From positions 1 to 39,988 of the forward strand of contig JBGVCG010000019.1 of assembly GCA_045226255.1 (NCBI GenBank): 39,988 nt of DNA, in the 5' to 3' direction. Below the pieces are notes generated by a model. The model was not told the origin of the DNA and ran no database searches. It saw only the letters and a program-made list of their open reading frames with translations. Shown here one piece after another: positions 35,107 to 39,988 of the stretch. Made by a program: the position numbers and the translations under genes. The stretch comes from UBA1181 sp045226255. Its GTDB lineage: Bacteria > Bacteroidota > Bacteroidia > Bacteroidales > Paludibacteraceae. Position 1 is the stretch's first letter. Every line of letters begins with the position of its first letter.

Positions 35107-36963
35107 ATGGGTCTGAGTGGAGGAAATAACGCACCGGTTGTGAGTAGACGGAGGTTGCTGAAAGCTGGCGTTTGGTTCGCTTTCTTCAATGCCGTCTTTG
35201 TTTTTCTTATATCGCTGAAGTATTTCGTGCAGATCCCTGACGTGATATGGAGCGGTCATACGCTCTATCTGCTTGCGTATATCCTGACTCATTTCGTGTT
35301 CATATCTTTCCTCCCTATTTTCTTCATTTACCTTCCCGTCACGATCCTTGCCCGTAGCAATCGGGTCAGCCTAATTTGCGCTTCGCTCGTGGCGACGATT
35401 TTCCTGATTATCTTAGCGTTGGACGCATATATCTTTTCGCTCTATCGCTTCCATATCAATTCATACGTTCTAGAGCAGGTGTTCGCCCCTGGTGCGACGC
35501 AGGTCTTCGAGTTCACGGTTGCCCAATATTTCATGGTGGGGGGAGCCCTGATCTTTTTGCTTGCGGTGGAGGTCTTACTGTTCAAGTTGGCTTTCCGCCT
35601 GGCGAACAAGATACCTAACGCAGTCATCTACACATTGATCGTTGTCTTCGGTCTGATGATCTGCTTCGTTCAGTGCAGACATGCCGTGGCGTATGCCAAG
35701 AACGATCGGCAACTGATCCTCTTGGACCGCTATTTCCCCGCTTGTGTCTCGCTTGATGCGAACTCGTTGCTCTCCGCGCTCGGTAGTGAGGTGGAGCCTA
35801 CCACAGTCGCCACGGATTACAGGGGGAAGGAGTATCGATATCCGCAGGCTCCTTTGACGGATACGCTGTCGGGCAAGAATCTGATCGTCATCGCGTTCGA
35901 CGCTTGGCGTGCCTCGACGATGGATTCGCTCTGCTCACCGAATATCTACGAATTCTCGAAGCGCTCCTCCCGCTTCCTCCGCCATTACAGCGGTAGCAAT
36001 GGGACGAGGACGGGCGTCTTCTCCATGTTCTATGGCTTGCCGGGCGTCTATTGGAAGGATTTTTGCGAACAGTCCATTCCTCCTGTCCTCTTCACCACGA
36101 TGAAGGAGAAGGGCTATGACATGCGCCTCTTCCCGAGTGCCTCCATGCTGAACCCACCGTTGGACAAGTGCGTATTCTCCTTGTCGCAGGATCAGTGCGG
36201 CTCGGCGGCGGGTGTGAACGCTTGGCAACGCGACGTGAACGTGGCGCAGGCTTTCCTGCAGTACCTGAATAGTAGGGGAGAGGATAGCGCACCATTCTTT
36301 TCCTTCCTCTTCTTTGATTCGTTGCATAGTATGATCAAACCGGAGGATTACACTGGTCCGTTCCAACCTTCCTGGGACTGTGCCCATTACGAGCGTCTCG
36401 GCAAGGATGTGGACCCGACGGAGTTCCTGAACCTCTACAAAAATATGGTCTATTACTTGGATTCCCTTGTGGGGAATATACTGAAGGAGGTTGAGGCGAA
36501 GGGCTTGCTTGACAATACGGTCATCGTCTTCACGGGCGACCATTCCCAGGAGTTCGACGACTGCCGCCACGCTTTCTGGGGCCACAACGGCAACTATTCC
36601 GCTGCCCAGATGCAGGTGCCTATGGTCTACTTCAATGGCAAGGATACTGTCGTGTCTGACAGGTGGACGGCCCACTACGATTTGGTGCCTACTTTGATGC
36701 AGGACATCTTTGGCACGACGAATAATAGCTCCGACTACTCCATAGGACAATCTCTCTTCGATTCGACCGCCCATCGTGATTTCTTGCTGGTAGACAGTTA
36801 TATCGGGGTGGGTGTGATTGATAGTGTGGGTACCATTACCAATGTCTACTATGATGGAGACTATTCCATCACCGATCATAACTTGGATGACCAGTTTGAT
36901 GTGCCTTTCGACCGTGCGCTCTTTGATCGTGCGGAAGCTCAAATCAGACAATTTTGGAAATGA
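35107..36963 (+). CDS. YejM-like membrane protein (five TM helices plus sulfatase-fold domain)
   Basis: It has 618 residues and starts one base after the barrel gene stop. Five transmembrane helices (about residues 20-40, 53-82, 87-113, 141-167, 171-189) are followed by a periplasmic alkaline-phosphatase-superfamily domain (~255-600). Similarity to YejM/PbgA (DUF3413) is visible in SGSNGTRTGVFSMFYGLPGVY, LDNTVIVFTGDHS, WGHNGNYSAAQMQVPMV and YDLVPTLMQDIFGTT. YejM in enterics controls LPS level through LapB/FtsH and has lost the metal site. Here the expected ligands are present: D265 (IAFDAW), candidate nucleophile T300, D478-H479 (GDHS) and H493 (WGHN). It could be a true phosphotransferase or sulfatase. 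It closes the cluster 32426-36963. Confidence 0.88.
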   Translation: MGLSGGNNAPVVSRRRLLKAGVWFAFFNAVFVFLISLKYFVQIPDVIWSGHTLYLLAYILTHFVFISFLPIFFIYLPVTILARSNRVSLICASLVATIFLIILALDAYIFSLYRFHINSYVLEQVFAPGATQVFEFTVAQYFMVGGALIFLLAVEVLLFKLAFRLANKIPNAVIYTLIVVFGLMICFVQCRHAVAYAKNDRQLILLDRYFPACVSLDANSLLSALGSEVEPTTVATDYRGKEYRYPQAPLTDTLSGKNLIVIAFDAWRASTMDSLCSPNIYEFSKRSSRFLRHYSGSNGTRTGVFSMFYGLPGVYWKDFCEQSIPPVLFTTMKEKGYDMRLFPSASMLNPPLDKCVFSLSQDQCGSAAGVNAWQRDVNVAQAFLQYLNSRGEDSAPFFSFLFFDSLHSMIKPEDYTGPFQPSWDCAHYERLGKDVDPTEFLNLYKNMVYYLDSLVGNILKEVEAKGLLDNTVIVFTGDHSQEFDDCRHAFWGHNGNYSAAQMQVPMVYFNGKDTVVSDRWTAHYDLVPTLMQDIFGTTNNSSDYSIGQSLFDSTAHRDFLLVDSYIGVGVIDSVGTITNVYYDGDYSITDHNLDDQFDVPFDRALFDRAEAQIRQFWK

Positions 36964-37185
36964 ATCGATTTGTAATAGCCACGTGTTTCGGTGGTTGCTT
37001 CTGCATGTTTTGACCGCTCTGAATGTCTGTTTTGTCTGGTCTAGAGATGTAATCCCATGAATAAATATTTGCTTTTCGGCAGCGTGTAATGTCCCATGGA
37101 AACGGATGTCAACATTGTCTCTATAGCCGTAGGTGCTAGGGGTAGTACTTTCTGTATGTGGGTGGAATGTCCGTGGTATAATTAT
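36964..37185. other. Non-coding spacer after the YejM-like gene
   Basis: No gene is supported on either strand. A short imperfect stem (AGCCAC...GTGGTT near 36978-36996) is too weak to call a terminator. The right end is the T-run of the terminator for the opposite-strand GGGtGRT gene. Confidence 0.4.
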
Positions 37186-37221
37186 AAAAAAAAGCTCCCG
37201 TGAACATCAGTCCACGGGAGC
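37186..37221 (-). terminator. Rho-independent terminator of the GGGtGRT gene
   Basis: Stem GCTCCCGTG (37194-37202) pairs with CACGGGAGC (37213-37221) around a 10-base loop. Reading the minus strand, it is followed by eight T residues (37186-37193). It lies 21 bases after the stop of the GGGtGRT gene. Confidence 0.92.
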
Positions 37222-37242
37222 GGGGAAAATATGACAAGAATA

Positions 37243-38262
37243 TTATTTCTTGTTCAAGAACAAATCAACCTCAACGGCGCAAGCAACAGTACAACCAACC
37301 ATTGGGTTGTTACCGATTCCGAGGAATCCCATCATCTCAACGTGTGCTGGTACTGAAGAAGAACCAGCGAATTGAGCGTCAGAGTGCATACGTCCCAACG
37401 TATCCGTCATACCGTAAGAAGCAGGACCTGCAGCCATGTTGTCTGGGTGCAAAGTACGACCAGTACCACCACCGGAAGCCACTGAGAAGTAAGGCTTGCC
37501 AGCGAGTACGCGCTCCTTCTTGTAAGTACCAGCTACTGGGTGTTGGAAACGGGTAGGGTTCGTAGAGTTACCAGTGATGGAAACGTCCACGTTCTCTTTC
37601 CACATGATGGCAACGCCCTCACGAACGTCGTCAGCACCGTAGCAGTTAACCGCAGCGCGAGGACCGTCAGAGTAAGCGATTTTCTTAACCACCTTCAACT
37701 TACCAGTGAAGTAGTCGAATTTAGTTTGAACATAGGTGAAACCGTTGATACGGGAGATGATCATAGCGGCGTCCTTACCCAAACCGTTCAAGATGCAACG
37801 GAGAGGCTTGTTAGCCGGTCTTGACTTGTTAGCCATCGTAGCGATTTTGATGGCACCCTCAGCTGCGGCGAAAGACTCGTGGCCTGCCAAGAAAGCGAAG
37901 CACTTAGAGTCTGGAGAGAGCAGACGGGCAGCCAAGTTACCGTGACCCAAACCAACCTTACGGTCGTCAGCCACAGAACCAGGGATGCAGAAAGACTGGA
38001 GACCCTCGCCAATGTATTTAGCGGCCTCGACAGCGTTCTTGGCTTTTTCCTTCAGGGCGATGGCAGTACCTACTACGTAAGCCCATTTAGCGTTTTCGAA
38101 ACAGATTTTCTGGGTGTCCTCGCAAGTCTTATATGGATCCAAACCTGCAGCGTCGCAAATTTTGTTTGCTTCCTCGATGGACTTAATACCATGCGCCTTC
38201 AAGCATTCGTTGATTTGCTTGATACGGCGATCTTGTGATTCAAATTTAACTTCTCTTATCAT
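37243..38262 (-). CDS. GGGtGRT protein
   Basis: It has 339 residues. The namesake motif GGGTGRT is at 264-270. Other dense conserved stretches are VGLGHGNLAARLLSPDSKCF (~103-121), AGHESFAAAEGAIKIA (~126-141), LGKDAAMIISRINGFTYVQT and GFLGIGNNPMVGC near the end, with several Cys (C121, C156, C324, C328) and His. The family is widespread in anaerobes, has no assigned reaction, and is typically encoded beside an IscU/NifU-like protein, as here (39462-38761). That pairing suggests an iron-sulfur or metal-related role; this is inference. The start codon is only 3 bases from a tandem AATTTTG tract, so the native leader has been replaced or altered by the inserted cassette upstream. Confidence 0.92.
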   Translation of the reverse strand: MIREVKFESQDRRIKQINECLKAHGIKSIEEANKICDAAGLDPYKTCEDTQKICFENAKWAYVVGTAIALKEKAKNAVEAAKYIGEGLQSFCIPGSVADDRKVGLGHGNLAARLLSPDSKCFAFLAGHESFAAAEGAIKIATMANKSRPANKPLRCILNGLGKDAAMIISRINGFTYVQTKFDYFTGKLKVVKKIAYSDGPRAAVNCYGADDVREGVAIMWKENVDVSITGNSTNPTRFQHPVAGTYKKERVLAGKPYFSVASGGGTGRTLHPDNMAAGPASYGMTDTLGRMHSDAQFAGSSSVPAHVEMMGFLGIGNNPMVGCTVACAVEVDLFLNKK

Positions 38263-38265
38263 GAT

Positions 38266-38293
38266 AATTTTGAATTTTGAATTTTGAATTTTG
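38266..38293 (+). repeat. Left flanking repeat of the S23 cassette: (AATTTTG)x4
   Basis: Four perfect tandem copies of AATTTTG (38266-38272, 38273-38279, 38280-38286, 38287-38293) run directly into AATTATT and the stop codon of the S23 gene (38296-38298). The right flank of the same gene has the complement, CAAAATT. Such tracts often surround four-helix-bundle S23 genes in Bacteroidota and cyanobacteria, as I recall. Confidence 0.85.
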
Positions 38294-38295
38294 AA

Positions 38296-38679
38296 TTATT
38301 CGTCTACCTCACCATATTTCTTTTGAGTCGTTTTAATAATGGTTGTCAAGAGTTTAACCAATTCCTCACAGTCTAAGAATATACTCTCGAAAACATCATC
38401 GGGAAGATATCCCGTCTTATTCAGCAACTCTAACCAATAAGATGTTTCATCAGCCTCCTTTAAAGCGATATACAATTTATTGACGAAATCTTTCGGGCTT
38501 TGAGCCCTTCTAGACTCCCGGATATTGGCGCCAATGCTGGTTCCACTCCTCAAAACTTGTTTAGAAAGGATAAACTCCTTATTGTCCGCCGCAGATGTCA
38601 AATGTTTATACATATTGACAATCCTTATTGAGAAGGCAAAACTTTTGTCTAAAACAACGTTATTTGACTTCAGCGTCAC
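38296..38679 (-). CDS. Four-helix-bundle (S23, 23S rRNA intervening-sequence type) protein
   Basis: It has 127 residues from a GTG start with an AGGAG 8 bases upstream. Family motifs are clear: LDKSFAFSIRIVNMYKHL, LSKQVLRSGTSIGANIRESR, KLYIALKEADETSYWLELL and CEELVKLLTTIIKTT. S23 proteins are small pentameric four-helix bundles first seen inside 23S rRNA intervening sequences and since found in many free-standing genes; their role is unknown. It is encoded on the same strand as its neighbours and separates the IscU-like and GGGtGRT genes. AT-rich inverted repeats bracket it on both sides, which suggests a small mobile or recently inserted cassette. Confidence 0.93.
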   Translation of the reverse strand: MTLKSNNVVLDKSFAFSIRIVNMYKHLTSAADNKEFILSKQVLRSGTSIGANIRESRRAQSPKDFVNKLYIALKEADETSYWLELLNKTGYLPDDVFESIFLDCEELVKLLTTIIKTTQKKYGEVDE

Positions 38680-38691
38680 CCGAATAACTCC

Positions 38692-38760
38692 TAATTCAAA
38701 ATGTTATAAAAAATTTATGTTACAGAAACTAATTAAAAATTCTTAATTCAAAATTCTTAA
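38692..38760 (-). repeat. Right flanking repeat of the S23 cassette (CAAAATT copies)
   Basis: AATTCAAAAT (38693-38702) and AATTCAAAATTCTTAATT (about 38745-38762) are inverted relative to the AATTTTG tract on the left. The copy nearest the IscU-like gene reaches its stop codon (38761-38763). An extra AATTAAAAATTCTTAATT lies between them. Confidence 0.7.
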
Positions 38761-39462
38761 TTATTCTTTACGTGGGTCGATGGATTTTACCGCACCTTCT
38801 TCCTTCTTAGTACGTCCGTACGTGCCGGTTACGCTCTTGAGAGCCTCGTCAGCAGGGACACCCTTCTTCACAGCGTCCATGAACTTGCCCATGTGAACGA
38901 ATTCGTATCCGCACACTTGGTTGTCCTTGTCCAAGAACATCTTAGTGATGTAACCCTCTGTCAATTGGAGGTAACGAGTACCCTTAGCTTTCGTTCCGTA
39001 AAGTGTACCCATTTGGCCGATCAAGCCTTTGCCGAGGTCTTCCAGACCAGCGCCGACTGCCAAACCACCCTCTGAGAAGGCGGACTGTGTACGACCGTAA
39101 ACGATTTGGAGGAACAACTCGCGCATTGCAGTGTTGATGGCGTCGCATACCAAGTCAGTGTTCAACGCTTCCAACAATGTCTTGCCTGGGAGAATTTCTG
39201 ATGCCATTGCGGCGGAGTGGGTCATACCAGAGCATCCGATGGTCTCCACCAAGCACTCCTCGATAACACCTTTCTTCACGTTCAGGGTCAGTTTGCACGC
39301 ACCTTGCTGAGGAGCGCACCAACCGATACCATGGGTCAAACCTGAAATGTCCTTGATCTCTTTTGCTTGAATCCATTTCCCTTCCTCAGGGATAGGAGCT
39401 GGTCCATGGTTAGGACCCTTGGCAACAGAACACATCTGTTCCACTTCTTTTGTGTAAATCAT
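38761..39462 (-). CDS. IscU/NifU-like iron-sulfur cluster assembly scaffold protein
   Basis: It has 233 residues. The core resembles the IscU/NifU N-terminal domain: the segment GACKLTLNVKKGVIEECLVETIGCSGMTHSAAMASEILPGKT contains the two usual ligand positions as C56 (GACKL) and C77 (IGCSGMT). C106 (LVCDAI) is a candidate third ligand, and C49 and C70 are extra. The ~130-residue tail beyond the IscU fold (GGLAVGAGLEDLGKGLIG, YLQLTEGYITKMFLD, GKFMDAVKKGVPADEALKS) is specific to the members paired with GGGtGRT proteins. Function as a scaffold or metal carrier is inferred. The C-terminus is abutted by the repeat flanking the S23 cassette. Confidence 0.85.
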   Translation of the reverse strand: MIYTKEVEQMCSVAKGPNHGPAPIPEEGKWIQAKEIKDISGLTHGIGWCAPQQGACKLTLNVKKGVIEECLVETIGCSGMTHSAAMASEILPGKTLLEALNTDLVCDAINTAMRELFLQIVYGRTQSAFSEGGLAVGAGLEDLGKGLIGQMGTLYGTKAKGTRYLQLTEGYITKMFLDKDNQVCGYEFVHMGKFMDAVKKGVPADEALKSVTGTYGRTKKEEGAVKSIDPRKE

Positions 39463-39778
39463 AATCCGTTAATATTATTTATATAAAATAAAACACAATT
39501 TGCGGACACAAAAAAAAGGAATTTTTGGGAGAAAAACAAACTTTCACGCATGGAAATTCACCTCTCTCTGTCTCGCTTCTTCGGGGAATTTGTCTGACTG
39601 TTCGCATAGGTCGCTTGCCGTTTATTCCGCAACGCCTGATTCTTAACTTTCCGTTCTCATATTTTAAGGAATTTTTCCCCGTTTTTTGTTTTTTTAAGAA
39701 TAATACATATCTTTGCCCAACCAAGTATATGCTTTTTTGCTGATGCTATTTTGCTAATGCGATGAAAAACGACTGATA
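39463..39778. other. 316-bp divergent intergenic region
   Basis: It lies between the IscU-like gene (minus) and the PorP/SprF gene (plus). It holds the full promoter at 39685-39715. On the minus side, TTTG-N18-TATTTTAT upstream of the IscU-like start is a weaker promoter candidate. No further gene or RNA was recognised. Confidence 0.45.
39685..39715 (+). promoter_or_regulatory. Full Bacteroides-type promoter (TTTG-N19-TATCTTTG)
   Basis: TTTG (39685-39688), 19 bases, TATCTTTG (39708-39715): both boxes match the consensus at the expected spacing. The ATG of the PorP/SprF-family gene follows 63 bases downstream. Confidence 0.8.
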
Positions 39779-39988
39779 ATGATGAAGATAAAGTATTGTA
39801 TCGTAGGACTTTTGGCCCTTCTTGCCTCATCTTTCCGCGCATACGCTCAGGATGATATCGTGTGTGACCAGTATCATTTCAACTATTATCTGGTTAACCC
39901 AGCTGTTGCGGGCGCCGAGAGGTGTAGCCACTTGATGCTGACGGGCAAGTTCCAATGGACAGGTCCGGAATTGGAAGACAAGCCGATG
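39779..39988 (+). CDS. PorP/SprF-family T9SS outer-membrane protein, N-terminus only
   Basis: The first 70 residues are present and the frame runs off the window. A signal peptide (MMKIKYCIVGLLALLASSFRAYA, then Q) leads to DQYHFNYYLVNPAVAGAERC and a following KFQWTG stretch. 'YxxNxxxxNPAxAG' just after the signal is the hallmark of PorP/SprF proteins. These outer-membrane barrels work with the T9SS, and SprF-type members are often encoded next to the giant adhesin they help to export. The start could be either of two adjacent ATGs (39779 or 39782). Confidence 0.88.
   Translation, partial: MMKIKYCIVGLLALLASSFRAYAQDDIVCDQYHFNYYLVNPAVAGAERCSHLMLTGKFQWTGPELEDKPM

Noticed and set aside
35935..36951. 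338-codon minus-strand frame under the YejM-like gene
   Set aside because: It has no family features and lies wholly antisense to a well supported CDS.
36978..36996. Terminator after the YejM-like gene
   Set aside because: The stem is six pairs including one G-U and is not followed by a T-run.
38266..38293. Possible CRISPR-like short repeats
   Set aside because: The repeats are 7 bp in direct tandem with no spacers, and there are no cas genes.

Overview
The window looks like a piece of a Bacteroidota chromosome, most likely order Bacteroidales. The evidence is gene content and promoter style. It carries type IX secretion (T9SS) components and cargo, a Bacteroidales-type DnaA, LptD, a SPOR-domain amidase next to an MlaD protein, a GT3 glycogen synthase paired with an alpha-glucan phosphorylase, a GGGtGRT protein, and several -7 boxes of the Bacteroides form TAnnTTTG. 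No tRNA, rRNA, CRISPR array, transposase or prophage was seen.

Left part (1-17977, minus strand): one uninterrupted 5890-codon gene for a secreted giant protein. It has an N-terminal beta-helix, five tandem beta-helix modules each closing with a DIGAYE-like anchor motif, about 17 SprB-like cysteine/glycine modules, and a C-terminal T9SS type A-like sorting domain. Downstream on the same strand is the start of another secreted protein that leaves the window. A PorP/SprF-family gene starts at the right edge (39779), so T9SS-linked genes sit at both ends.

Middle part (18680-31697): an SUMF1-type lipoprotein; miaA; a glycogen synthase/phosphorylase operon; lptD divergent from an amidase-mlaD pair; and dnaA. 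These are mostly housekeeping and envelope genes.

Right-middle part (31742-36963): a pRiA4b ORF-3 family gene, then a tight plus-strand cluster: a small secreted protein, a VTC-domain (polyphosphate polymerase-like) protein, a DUF4956 membrane protein, a DUF2490-like outer-membrane protein, and a YejM-like five-TM protein with a sulfatase/phosphatase-fold domain. The layout runs from cytoplasm through inner membrane and periplasm to outer membrane. It is the best candidate here for a poorly described system, possibly polyphosphate or another phosphate-rich envelope polymer.

Right part (37243-39462, minus strand): an IscU/NifU-like scaffold gene and a GGGtGRT gene, separated by a four-helix-bundle S23 gene. 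That small gene is bracketed by inverted AATTTTG/CAAAATT repeats, which looks like a small inserted cassette between two functionally linked genes.
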